Source of the DNA: Candidatus Marinamargulisbacteria bacterium SCGC AG-343-D04
GTDB lineage: Bacteria; Margulisbacteria; Marinamargulisbacteria; GCA-2716485; GCA-002719695
Direction of reading: 5' to 3'
DNA length: 49,742 bases
Assembly (NCBI GenBank): GCA_003265885.1
Contig: QFBQ01000006.1
Span: forward strand, 1 to 49,742
Made by a program: the position numbers and the translations under genes
In this document: one piece after another, positions 1-7,592 of the stretch
Layout: each line of letters begins with the position of its first letter
How positions within the stretch are numbered: position 1 is the stretch's first letter
Notes under the pieces: model-generated
Seen by the model: only the letters and a program-made list of their open reading frames with translations
What the model was told of the DNA's origin: nothing
Databases searched by the model: none

Positions 1-577
1 ACGTAGAAACCGCCACTCCTTCTTCTGTTATTGTAATGGCATGCGTTTCTCCTGCTGGGTCAGTCACTTCCATTGTGCCTCCATCTCCGGGGGCAACTGT
101 TGATCCTATACCCACCGTTACTCGAGGACTAGATGTTGTTGTGTCTTGAAATGTAATAGCGCCTCCAGGAACGTCCGTAAAGTCCAGCATACTCGTTGTT
201 GGAGGGAAGGTTGTTACCTCTCCGTTGGTCGAAACCTCAACACTTTCTTCTGTTCTCGTAACCGTATAAGAGGGTTCTGTTGGATCTGTTGGATTACTTA
301 CAGTAATTACGCCGTCTTCTCCCCTTGTCACAGTTGATCCTGTTGCTGTCGTTATTTCCGGAATGCTTGAAGTTGAGGGTTGAGTTTCTGGTTGATCAGG
401 ACAGCCCCTTAATAACATTCTTTGTACACCTTCATTAGGATTGGGGTGACTTCTGATAACTGAGCATTGTTGATCTAGTAATGTTCTTTGACCAACACAA
501 TCTCCGATTCCATCCGCAGCTCCCTCCCTTCTTGAACGGAGGCGTGGTGACGATGCACCCCCAATTAAAGAAGGCAT
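1..577 (-). CDS. Thr-rich repeat protein, 5' part only (runs off the left edge)
   Basis: The reading frame opens with ATG at 577-575 and stays open for 192 codons to the window edge, so the C-terminal part is missing. I do not recognise a family. The first ~65 residues are Arg- and Cys-containing with no signal peptide or membrane segment. From residue ~66 the protein is rich in Thr, Ser, Pro and Glu. Residues 80-117 and 158-192 are two copies of one unit: both begin GSTV, contain GE/GD-DG, then a (N/D)P, then T-x-TEE, and end V-x-VST, with a spacing of about 78 residues. This looks like the beginning of a long beta-repeat protein. Upstream of the start lies GGGGCG, a weak ribosome site. Its position beside transporter genes gives no clue to function. 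Confidence 0.7.
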   Translation of the reverse strand, partial: MPSLIGGASSPRLRSRREGAADGIGDCVGQRTLLDQQCSVIRSHPNPNEGVQRMLLRGCPDQPETQPSTSSIPEITTATGSTVTRGEDGVITVSNPTDPTEPSYTVTRTEESVEVSTNGEVTTFPPTTSMLDFTDVPGGAITFQDTTTSSPRVTVGIGSTVAPGDGGTMEVTDPAGETHAITITEEGVAVST

Positions 578-687
578 TATAACGCCCCAAACATTATGCA
601 AAAATAAACTTTTAATTTCATAGAAAAAAATTATAATTTAACCAAACAAAAAACTCAATCAGGTTTCTTACTTTTCAATTTCTTCAA

Positions 688-720
688 AAAGCCAATATCA
701 ATTGGCTTTATTTTTTTCTT
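688..720. terminator. Hairpin with flanking T/A tracts, possible bidirectional terminator
   Basis: A perfect 9-bp stem, AAAGCCAAT at 688-696 and ATTGGCTTT at 701-709, has a 4-base loop. A long T tract follows on the plus strand (711-717) and a shorter TTTTT on the minus strand. The minus-strand EamA gene has its stop codon in the loop (698-700), so the hairpin lies exactly at the gene's end. It most likely ends the cstA-crcB-EamA transcript, although the better T tract is on the other strand, where no gene precedes it. Confidence 0.5.
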
Positions 721-1570
721 GAGACACAAATATATTTTCTATAACCACCGCAATCAAAACAATCCCTCCACCTAAAAAAACAGCCTTACTGATCTCTTCC
801 CCTAAGAAAACAATCCCTAAAATAACAGCATAAATAATTTGGAAACTGGCAATAATCCCCACTGTAGTTACACTTAACCTCTCCATACTTTTAACAAATA
901 AGGTATGAGATAAAGCCGTAAATACAATGCCACTCAATAATAATAATGCCAACGTATTCCCCGTTATTAAAAGCAAAGGTTTCGCAAAAAATGGCAGACA
1001 AAAAAAGGCGCCTATGACACACTGATACCCCATCAACACCTGACTCGAATACGCTAACGTTAAGGGTTTCACTATTAAATTCCGGATAGTAAATAAGATC
1101 GCAGACGCAACTCCTAACACTAAGCCCCACATTACATCTCCCCCTTCTATATGATGCGAAGATAAAATAAATACCCCTAAAATCACTGCTAAGGCTGCAA
1201 ATATATGACGCTTCTTAATGGGTTGCCTATACCAAAACGGCTCTATTATTGAAGAAAAACATGGATAGGTATACAAAGAGATTATTCCTATTGATACTGA
1301 TGACATTTGAATAGCAGCGTAAAACAATATCCAACTTAACGCTATCAATATCCCTGCAATCATTATTTTATTTAAATCTGCTTTAGCTGTAATCCACGTT
1401 ACAGACTTCATAAACAATAACGGTAACATCAAACATACTCCTGCGATAATAAGACGCCCACAAATAATTACCGGTGCTGGCAAAGGAATTAACTGAGCAA
1501 ACAATCCAGAACAGCCTAGCAAGACTGTCGTAATATTGATTAAAATTAAATCTTGAACTTTAGTAGCCAT
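698..1570 (-). CDS. EamA/DMT-family transporter
   Basis: A 290-residue, very hydrophobic protein made of about ten membrane helices in two homologous EamA halves, the usual size and layout of drug/metabolite transporters (RhaT/YdcZ/PecM type). The last residues, QEKNKAN, form a short charged tail. The substrate cannot be read from sequence. The start chosen (ATG at 1570) overlaps the end of the crcB gene by 25 bases and is preceded by GAGGATGTTGAGTGG, which contains a plausible ribosome site, so it is translationally linked to crcB and cstA upstream. A second EamA protein is encoded at 29328-30176, but the two differ along their length. Confidence 0.85.
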   Translation of the reverse strand: MATKVQDLILINITTVLLGCSGLFAQLIPLPAPVIICGRLIIAGVCLMLPLLFMKSVTWITAKADLNKIMIAGILIALSWILFYAAIQMSSVSIGIISLYTYPCFSSIIEPFWYRQPIKKRHIFAALAVILGVFILSSHHIEGGDVMWGLVLGVASAILFTIRNLIVKPLTLAYSSQVLMGYQCVIGAFFCLPFFAKPLLLITGNTLALLLLSGIVFTALSHTLFVKSMERLSVTTVGIIASFQIIYAVILGIVFLGEEISKAVFLGGGIVLIAVVIENIFVSQEKNKAN

Positions 1571-1944
1571 CCACTCAACATCCTCAATATCAGCCTTACA
1601 CTTACTAACCCTGCCCCTAAACTTAACATCCCACTAATATTCGTTAAGATAAAATAATACATAGCTTGTGTAGAATCATGGTTCATAGAAAATTTAAAAA
1701 TATCTAACATAATCGTCGAAAATGTGGTCAATGCACCACAAAACCCAACCAACATCCCTATCTTAATCACAGGAGATAACTCTATATGAAGAGATAACCC
1801 CCAAATAACACCACACACAAAACACCCAATACAGTTTGCCCATAAGGTCCCGTATGGATATGACACATTAAAAAACTCCCCTAATCCATAGCGCATTAAT
1901 GCGCCTATAGACGCACCAACTATAATCGCAATAATAATGGCCAT
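1546..1944 (-). CDS. crcB: Fluoride ion channel FluC/CrcB
   Basis: FluC channels are small dimeric proteins that let fluoride leave the cell. The predicted protein has four membrane helices and the family marks in order: GALMRYGLG near the N terminus, GTLWANCIGCF in helix 2, and GFCGALTTFSTIMLD in helix 3, where the Phe and Thr/Ser residues line the pore. A longer frame begins at 1968, but I prefer the internal ATG at 1944. It gives the normal N terminus (MAIIIAIIVG), lies four bases after the cstA stop, and is preceded by AAAGGG at a spacing of seven. At 132 residues it has normal family length. No fluoride riboswitch is seen upstream of the operon. Confidence 0.92.
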   Translation of the reverse strand: MAIIIAIIVGASIGALMRYGLGEFFNVSYPYGTLWANCIGCFVCGVIWGLSLHIELSPVIKIGMLVGFCGALTTFSTIMLDIFKFSMNHDSTQAMYYFILTNISGMLSLGAGLVSVRLILRMLSGWLLKFKI

Positions 1945-1948
1945 TTTT

Positions 1949-3694
1949 TTACCCTTTCGCTGTTCCATATTCTTTTCCTTTAAATCTATATAACTGATTC
2001 ACAATACTCACTATAGTTTCTACTATAATCCAACACGCTAAACTAAAAATAATCGCATTTATAAGCACCAACAACCCCGACCCCTGCGACACAAAATGAA
2101 GATGATTCAAGAACGCAGCCCAACACGTAATAATCAATACTATAATAGCTGGAATCCCCGTTACTAAAGATTTTACTCCTACTCGTTTAAGCAAATATAC
2201 CGTTGCCACACACAAAGCCAATCCCCCCAGTAACTGATTGACCGCTCCAAACAAGGGCCACAAACTTAAGGCCCCTTTTCCACTCATTCCTGAAGAGAAC
2301 GCCAACAACGCAGCAGATATTACAGCAAAAGCAGTTGCTCCCCATTTATTCTTTAATGGACCGAATTTAGTTTGAGTAGCCAGCTCTTGAATCACATATC
2401 TCTGTACCCGCGTTGCTGAATCTAATGTAGTTCCAGCAAAAGAGGCTATAAACACCCCTACTATTGCTTTACATAACACAAAAGGAAGGCCTAACGATGC
2501 CATCATATTCGCACACCCAATCACAACGGCTGCTAATTTAGACCCCAATCCCGCGGATGCCTGCCACGAACTATAATGCGCCTGAAACGCAGCTGAGCCC
2601 GTTAATACAAAGTCTCCATCTGGATACGCAATCCCAATCCCTGCAGATACTGCAATAATCACAACAATAGCCAATGCCCCTTCTAAAACCATAGATCCAT
2701 ACCCAATACACTGGGCATCCGCCTCCGATTCAATTTGTTTCGCTGACGTTCCCGAACATACCAGGCAATGAAAACCAGATAAAGCACCACATGCGATGGT
2801 AATAAACAAAAATGGCCATAATGACGGAGCTCCCTCAGCAGATAAAGACAGCGCAGGAGCTGCAAAATGCAACTGGTCTGTTACTCCTGTAAGCATCGCA
2901 CCTACTATAATTAAACCTAAAGCTACATACAGTTGCCAGGCATTTAAATAGTCTCGTGGCTGTAATAACAAAGACACCGGCATCACGGATGCAAAAAATG
3001 CATAGACTAATAAAATTACCGTCCATACTCCTGTTGCAGGGATCATGCCTATAGCTGGCAAACTAATCGGAAAGGCTATCCCTAATCCAACAAAAAGATA
3101 CAGCAACACCACAGCCACAATCGTTTTCATCAAGACCTTTCCTTTTGAACGTTTTAACCACATTCCAAATGCAATCGCAATAGGAATCTCAACCCATACC
3201 GCCATCACAGACATCGGAAATTGAGCAAAGATCAAGGCTATCACTAAACCAAAAATGGCAATGACAATCCATAATGCAATAAACACAATAATAAAAAAGA
3301 AAAATCGTACTCGTGGATGAATAATATCGCCTGCAATATCAGACAAACTTCTACCTTCATGACGCATCGAGATGACTAACGCTGCAAAATCATGTACAGC
3401 TCCCATAAAAATAGAGCCTAACACTACCCAAATCATAGCCGGAAGCCATCCCCAAATAACTCCAATGGCAGGGCCTACAATGGGTCCCGTCCCCGCAATA
3501 GAGGTAAAATGATGGCCAAACATCACTTGTCGTGATGAGGGTACAAAATCTTTTCCATCATAGCAGGTCTTAGACGGCACATCGGCCTTTGGGTTGATCT
3601 TAAAAATTCGTTTGGCTAAATAACGTCCGTAGGTATTGTAGGCTACAATAAACAAGAAAAACGTCAAAAGCATCATCAATAATGGTTGTGTCAT
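1949..3694 (-). CDS. cstA: CstA-family carbon starvation protein / pyruvate transporter
   Basis: A 581-residue polytopic membrane protein of the CstA family, whose E. coli members CstA and BtsT take up peptides and pyruvate. N-terminal marks are GRYLAKRIFKI, then YDGKDFVPSSRQVMFGHHF followed by IAGTGPIVGPAIG, a signature of the family. Further on, GFHCLVCSGTSAKQI and FVLCKAIVGVFIASFAGTTLDSATR also match. About 15 to 17 membrane helices are expected. It is shorter than the ~700-residue enterobacterial proteins, resembling the compact form of other phyla. The start at 3694 is preceded by AAAGGGATAATACA. It heads a three-gene run with crcB and an EamA transporter; the physiological link is unclear. 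Confidence 0.92.
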   Translation of the reverse strand: MTQPLLMMLLTFFLFIVAYNTYGRYLAKRIFKINPKADVPSKTCYDGKDFVPSSRQVMFGHHFTSIAGTGPIVGPAIGVIWGWLPAMIWVVLGSIFMGAVHDFAALVISMRHEGRSLSDIAGDIIHPRVRFFFFIIVFIALWIVIAIFGLVIALIFAQFPMSVMAVWVEIPIAIAFGMWLKRSKGKVLMKTIVAVVLLYLFVGLGIAFPISLPAIGMIPATGVWTVILLVYAFFASVMPVSLLLQPRDYLNAWQLYVALGLIIVGAMLTGVTDQLHFAAPALSLSAEGAPSLWPFLFITIACGALSGFHCLVCSGTSAKQIESEADAQCIGYGSMVLEGALAIVVIIAVSAGIGIAYPDGDFVLTGSAAFQAHYSSWQASAGLGSKLAAVVIGCANMMASLGLPFVLCKAIVGVFIASFAGTTLDSATRVQRYVIQELATQTKFGPLKNKWGATAFAVISAALLAFSSGMSGKGALSLWPLFGAVNQLLGGLALCVATVYLLKRVGVKSLVTGIPAIIVLIITCWAAFLNHLHFVSQGSGLLVLINAIIFSLACWIIVETIVSIVNQLYRFKGKEYGTAKG

Positions 3695-3772
3695 TGTATT
3701 ATCCCTTTTATATAGTTATCGGCTATTTTTCCAGTTAAATTTCAATATATCAACCTTTACCTATTATAATAG

Positions 3773-4309
3773 TTATCGTACTAACCTTTCTTCATCTATC
3801 AGTTCCTGGGTATAAACGTCTATTATCTGAATATGACACAAGGAGGAAGAACAGGTCATGATGGCATAACTAGCTGGATATCCTCTATCATGATCGGCTT
3901 TAATATGTCCTGGATTTACTCTAATTCTAGTGGGTGAAAGCCGTTCAATTTCTGGTTTATGAGTATGACCATGAAACATGATGTTAATGTTTTTACTTTC
4001 AAACCATACTTGTGGATCTGGATCACTAGGAAGATCATGACTGTCTACTGTAGGTGTATGGGATAACAAACAGTTCCAGCCTTCAAATGTCTCAATACGA
4101 CGATTATCTATCATCGAGTTTTGATAATAATCTGACCATGTTCCAGGAACCCTAACACAAGGCATCTTGTGTTCAACAAAATACTCTGCATCCTCATAAT
4201 TATCTCCACAATGAATCACAAGGTCGACTTTTTCTTGTTGTGCAACCCTATACATCGTCTGTATAAACGACATATTTCCATGTGAATCTGAACAAATTAA
4301 TACCTTCAT
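3773..4309 (-). CDS. YfcE/MJ0936-type metallophosphoesterase
   Basis: A 178-residue calcineurin-like phosphoesterase of the small YfcE/YsnB/MJ0936 class, which hydrolyses phosphodiesters with two metal ions. Metal-site motifs are SDSHGN (D8, H10), CGDNYED (D36), LLSHT (H84) and FHGHTHKPE (H115, H117). The usual GN-H/C-D/E motif is replaced by GTWSD at 56-60, so the bridging Asn appears to be missing. The open frame starts at 4336, but I take the ATG at 4309. It is preceded by AAGGAAG at five bases and places the first strand (MKVLICSDSH) at the N terminus as in relatives. It is divergent from the amidase gene. Confidence 0.85.
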   Translation of the reverse strand: MKVLICSDSHGNMSFIQTMYRVAQQEKVDLVIHCGDNYEDAEYFVEHKMPCVRVPGTWSDYYQNSMIDNRRIETFEGWNCLLSHTPTVDSHDLPSDPDPQVWFESKNINIMFHGHTHKPEIERLSPTRIRVNPGHIKADHDRGYPASYAIMTCSSSLCHIQIIDVYTQELIDEERLVR

Positions 4310-4350
4310 CAGAGCTTCCTTTATACAGAATATCATAAGTATTACAAAAT

Positions 4351-4379
4351 TTTACGATTTAATGGTTTAAGGTTATACT
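4351..4379 (+). promoter_or_regulatory. Sigma70-like promoter of the amidase gene, leaderless type
   Basis: TTTACG at 4351-4356 and TATACT at 4374-4379 are exactly 17 bases apart. The ATG of the amidase follows six bases after the -10 hexamer, where transcription would be expected to begin, and no ribosome site exists. This predicts a leaderless mRNA. Confidence 0.5.
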
Positions 4380-4385
4380 GTAATT

Positions 4386-5048
4386 ATGATTCGTTTAATT
4401 GGCATTTTTCTTCTTTGTCTCTTTTCTACACTGTCTTTTTCATATACCTTTGAGACAAAAAATTACCCCATTCATTCAAAAGAGCGCTATGAACTTATGA
4501 AAGCCTATTCAAAGCAACATTATGGTTTAAATCATGCCAATTTAATTGATCCTCAAATGATTGTTATTCATTATACTGCTATACCAACATTAGAGTCCTC
4601 ATTAAAAGCCTTTAAATCAGCTAAAATCCCTTCATTTAGAGATCAATTAACCCCCTATGGTGATGTTAATGTGGGTGTACACTTTGTGGTATCAAGAGAT
4701 GGTGAGATTTATACTCTATTACCGACTACCTTAATGGGACGACATACAGTTGGGTTTAATTATACAGCTATAGGCATTGAAAACGTTTCTTCCTCCGGCG
4801 ATGGTCTGACTGACAAACAAATTGAAGCAAATGCCATGATTATTGACCAACTACTGTTTAAACATCCCACTATTCGCTACTTAATTGGACATATGGAGTA
4901 TATGAATCAACGTTACCCTCATTTTAAATTATTCAAAGCTCTTGATAAGAGCTATACTCCTAAAATCAAAGTTGATCCAGGTTTTAAATTTTTAAAACGA
5001 TTACGTCATCATTTAAAAAAAGATTATGGAATTGTGTTACTCAAATAG
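4386..5048 (+). CDS. Secreted N-acetylmuramoyl-L-alanine amidase (Amidase_2/PGRP fold)
   Basis: Cleaves the bond between N-acetylmuramic acid and the peptide stem in peptidoglycan. The 220-residue precursor begins with a signal peptide (MIRLIGIFLLCLFSTLSFS) and no lipobox, so the enzyme should be periplasmic or secreted. The Amidase_2 domain spans about 55-205. The zinc ligands can be assigned as H62 (VIHYTA), H169 (IGHMEY) and D197 (KVDPGFKF). The motifs VHFVVSRDGEIYTLLP and GRHTVGFNYTAIGIE fit the family. No cell-wall-binding domain is present. It may serve in wall recycling, remodelling or attack on other cells. It is monocistronic and followed by a 12-bp inverted repeat. Confidence 0.9.
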   Translation: MIRLIGIFLLCLFSTLSFSYTFETKNYPIHSKERYELMKAYSKQHYGLNHANLIDPQMIVIHYTAIPTLESSLKAFKSAKIPSFRDQLTPYGDVNVGVHFVVSRDGEIYTLLPTTLMGRHTVGFNYTAIGIENVSSSGDGLTDKQIEANAMIIDQLLFKHPTIRYLIGHMEYMNQRYPHFKLFKALDKSYTPKIKVDPGFKFLKRLRHHLKKDYGIVLLK

Positions 5049-5055
5049 AAAAAAG

Positions 5056-5140
5056 TAGTGTCATAGTATTGCTAACCTTATGGGTGACATTAATGGTTAA
5101 CACATGTAATGAGTTTGCAACATTTTTCACTATGACACTA
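5056..5140. repeat. Perfect 12-bp inverted repeat enclosing a 61-base loop
   Basis: TAGTGTCATAGT at 5056-5067 is the exact reverse complement of ACTATGACACTA at 5129-5140. A second pair, CTAACCT (5072-5078) and AGGTTAG (5143-5149), crosses it, so a pseudoknot or two alternative folds is possible. It begins eight bases after the amidase stop codon and lies 180 bases before hisC. There is no T tract after the stem, so it is not a typical terminator. It could be an mRNA 3' structure, a small RNA, a binding site or a dispersed palindrome. Confidence 0.6.
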
Positions 5141-5262
5141 ACAGGTTAGGTATAGACATTTCCTATCCATTTTAACCATTGAATTTTTCTGGTATATCAC
5201 TATTTAAAGATTAACTATTTTATTTTATGACCATTGTCGAAGCTGTGACTGGATATTCATCT

Positions 5263-5295
5263 CTCTGTTTTTTGCAGGAACCTTTTCCTACAGAG
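5263..5295 (+). promoter_or_regulatory. Stem-loop just upstream of hisC
   Basis: CTCTGT (5263-5268) pairs with ACAGAG (5290-5295), and AGGAA (5276-5280) with TTCCT (5285-5289), leaving a CCTT loop and a one-sided bulge of seven bases. A -10-like TATTAT follows at 5306-5311, six bases before the hisC ATG. The stem could be a protein site or part of a leader if transcription starts further upstream. It does not match the glycine or T-box riboswitch patterns I know. Confidence 0.35.
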
Positions 5296-5317
5296 TGTTT
5301 TCCTCTATTATGAGGAT

Positions 5318-6433
5318 ATGACATCTTCATATTTGTCTTATCGAAAAGAACTTGATGCATTAAGTTCATATACCCCTGGCACTTCTATTGAAGCTATTCA
5401 AAAGCAGTATGGCTTATCGTCTGTTATTAAATGTGCCTCAAATGAAAATCCTTTGGGATGCCCTCTTTCTGAAAAAGAGTTAGGCCATGTTTTTTCGCGT
5501 GTTCATTATTATCCAGACAGTGCTCATCACCCTATTATGACCTATTTATCTGAGAAACATCATTGCCAACAAGATAATCTTATTTTAGGTAATGGGAGTG
5601 ATGAAATTTTTTCATTACTTGCTCAAGCTTTTATTAATACGGGGGATGAAGTACTCAGTTCTGAACATACATTCTCTGTCTATAAAACCGTTACTCAACT
5701 GATGGGAGGCATTTTCAAAGAAGTTCCCATGAAACAATGGCATTATGACTTGGAAGGAATTCTTCATACTCTTTCAGATAAAACAAAATTGATTTTCATT
5801 GCAAATCCCAACAACCCCACAGGTACCTTGTTAAGCCATGAAGATCTAGATCGTTTTTTAAAGCGTGTCCCTTCTTCTGTTATTGTTGTGTTAGATGAAG
5901 CTTATAGAGAATATGTCACCAGTGAAACATGCAATGCCAACGAAGTATTATTAAAACAGCACTCTAACTTGATTATTACCCGAACCTTTTCGAAATGTTA
6001 TGGAATGGCAGGGTTACGATTGGGTTATGGTCTATGTGCAGCTGAACTTTGTACTATATTAAAGGCTGTTAAGCCCCCTTTTAATGTTAATTCGTTGGCA
6101 CTGGCAGCGGGACATTATGTATTAGAGCACTGTGATGATTTTATTGCACAATCTCGGGCTATGACAAAAGATGCTTTGGCGTTTTTTCAAGAACAGTCTA
6201 AAAACTGGCCAGTCACGCTCTTGAACACTGAATCAAATTTTATTTGTATGTTAATGGATGGCTTTTTAGGAAAAGATGCATATGAATTTTGTTCAAAACG
6301 TGGCATTATTATTCGTCCATTATCATCATTTGGACTTGATCATGGTATTAGAATCACGTTATGTGATCCGGAATCAAATATAAAGATCGCCGAAATATTA
6401 ACACTATTTTTCAAAAACGAGGGAGACTCATGA
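5318..6433 (+). CDS. hisC: Histidinol-phosphate aminotransferase family, PLP enzyme
   Basis: A 371-residue fold-type I aminotransferase close to HisC, which converts imidazole-acetol phosphate and glutamate to histidinol phosphate. Marks in order: SNENPLGC at 41-48, GNGSDEIF at 91-98, NPNNPTG at 163-169, VLDEAYREY at 191-199 (D193 binds the PLP nitrogen), and TFSKCYGMAGLRLGYG with K226 as the PLP lysine. HisC homologues can also act on aromatic or other amino acids, and no other his gene is nearby, so the substrate is not certain. ATG at 5318 is the only sensible start; an ATG seven bases earlier is out of frame. It overlaps gcvT by four bases. Confidence 0.88.
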   Translation: MTSSYLSYRKELDALSSYTPGTSIEAIQKQYGLSSVIKCASNENPLGCPLSEKELGHVFSRVHYYPDSAHHPIMTYLSEKHHCQQDNLILGNGSDEIFSLLAQAFINTGDEVLSSEHTFSVYKTVTQLMGGIFKEVPMKQWHYDLEGILHTLSDKTKLIFIANPNNPTGTLLSHEDLDRFLKRVPSSVIVVLDEAYREYVTSETCNANEVLLKQHSNLIITRTFSKCYGMAGLRLGYGLCAAELCTILKAVKPPFNVNSLALAAGHYVLEHCDDFIAQSRAMTKDALAFFQEQSKNWPVTLLNTESNFICMLMDGFLGKDAYEFCSKRGIIIRPLSSFGLDHGIRITLCDPESNIKIAEILTLFFKNEGDS

Positions 6434-7458
6434 CACTAAAAACAGCATTATATGACTCACATATTTCAAGTAAGGGAAAGTGTATTCCTTTTGCTAATTA
6501 TTCTTTACCTGTATGGTTTTCTTCTATTAAAGAAGAACATATGGCTGTAAGACAGGGAGCTGGTATTTTCGATATCTCTCACATGGGAATAATAAGTATT
6601 GAAGGTGATGATTGTGATGCATTTATGTCTCGATTATCGTGTAACGATATCAGTAAAGCCAAACAAGGCAAGATGATTTATTCTATGTTTTTGAATGAAC
6701 ATGGCATGGTTTTAGATGATGTTATGTTTGCGTTTCATGACAATAAGTGGATGCTCATTGTAAACGGCTCTAATCGAGAAAAAATAAGCAAATGGATGCA
6801 AGGTCATAAACCTGATTCCGTTACAATAACAGAACATAATGATGATTATAGTTTTATAGCAGTCCAAGGCCCAAAAGCGACGCAACTCTTAACAGAGCAG
6901 TTTGGTCAGGATTTTACATCTATAGGCAGATTTTCCATGACAACTTTAGAGCTTTTAGAAACTCCTATAACTGTATCAAGAACTGGATATACAGGAGAAG
7001 ATGGATTTGAATGTATTGTTCCTAATCATCTAGCGGAAAGTTTTTGGAAACGCTGTGTAGAAGGCGGGTGTACCCCTTGTGGATTAGGTGCTCGTGACAC
7101 ACTTCGCATCGAAAAAGGACTCCCTCTTTACGGGCAAGAACTTTCAGAAAGTATTCATCCTTTTATGACCCGATATGGGTGGGTAGTCAAGTTTAATCAT
7201 GATTTTATTGGTCGAGAAGCCTTAGAAGGTTTGAAAGATAATCCTGAATGGGTTGCTGTCTTCTTGGAACTCTCTGAACCTATGATTGCACGCCCTGAAT
7301 GTTCGATTCGAGAAGGAGGAAGGGTTACTTCGGGAACGCTGTTACCAGAATCAAATAAATCTATCGCAATGGCTTATGTTAAACCAGAACTGTCTTCTAA
7401 AGGAACAGAGCTTCATGTTTGTATTCGTAAAAAAGAAATAAAAGCCTTTGTGTATTAA
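6430..7458 (+). CDS. gcvT: Aminomethyltransferase (glycine cleavage T protein)
   Basis: GcvT transfers the aminomethyl group from the lipoylated H protein to tetrahydrofolate, releasing ammonia. The 342-residue protein has the family marks AGIFDISHMGIISIEGDD, NEHGMVLDDVMFAF (the substrate Asp region), RTGYTGEDGFE and GARDTLRIEKGLPLYGQEL. The C-terminal barrel domain is complete. It overlaps hisC by ATGA, so the two are coupled. The other glycine cleavage genes (gcvH, gcvP, lpd) are not in the window. A pairing of gcvT with an aminotransferase is unusual. A GcvT-fold folate enzyme with another role remains possible, although the motif match is good. Confidence 0.88.
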   Translation: MTLKTALYDSHISSKGKCIPFANYSLPVWFSSIKEEHMAVRQGAGIFDISHMGIISIEGDDCDAFMSRLSCNDISKAKQGKMIYSMFLNEHGMVLDDVMFAFHDNKWMLIVNGSNREKISKWMQGHKPDSVTITEHNDDYSFIAVQGPKATQLLTEQFGQDFTSIGRFSMTTLELLETPITVSRTGYTGEDGFECIVPNHLAESFWKRCVEGGCTPCGLGARDTLRIEKGLPLYGQELSESIHPFMTRYGWVVKFNHDFIGREALEGLKDNPEWVAVFLELSEPMIARPECSIREGGRVTSGTLLPESNKSIAMAYVKPELSSKGTELHVCIRKKEIKAFVY

Positions 7459-7505
7459 TGTTATTATTATGTTTCAATTTCTGATAACTTTTTTTTATAC
7501 TAGCT

Positions 7506-7592
7506 AATACTTGAATAGTTACTTGAGAAAATTAGAAACAAAAATAAGTGAGAATTCTGTGTTTTTCAAACTCAAGTATTTTCTTCTAATTT
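7506..7592. repeat. Two interleaved 9-bp inverted repeats between convergent genes
   Basis: AATACTTGA (7506-7514) pairs with TCAAGTATT (7572-7580), and AAATTAGAA (7529-7537) pairs with TTCTAATTT (7584-7592). The second arm overlaps the stop codon of the minus-strand repeat protein. The pairs cross and so may be alternatives. The region separates gcvT from a convergent gene and probably contains transcript ends, but neither stem has a clean T tract. Confidence 0.4.

Noticed and set aside
3695..3772. Fluoride riboswitch before the cstA-crcB operon
   Set aside because: The gap is only 78 bases, A/T-rich, and lacks the conserved pseudoknot elements.
5141..5317. Glycine riboswitch upstream of hisC-gcvT
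   Set aside because: The conserved glycine-aptamer core segments are not present; only a short stem-loop is seen.
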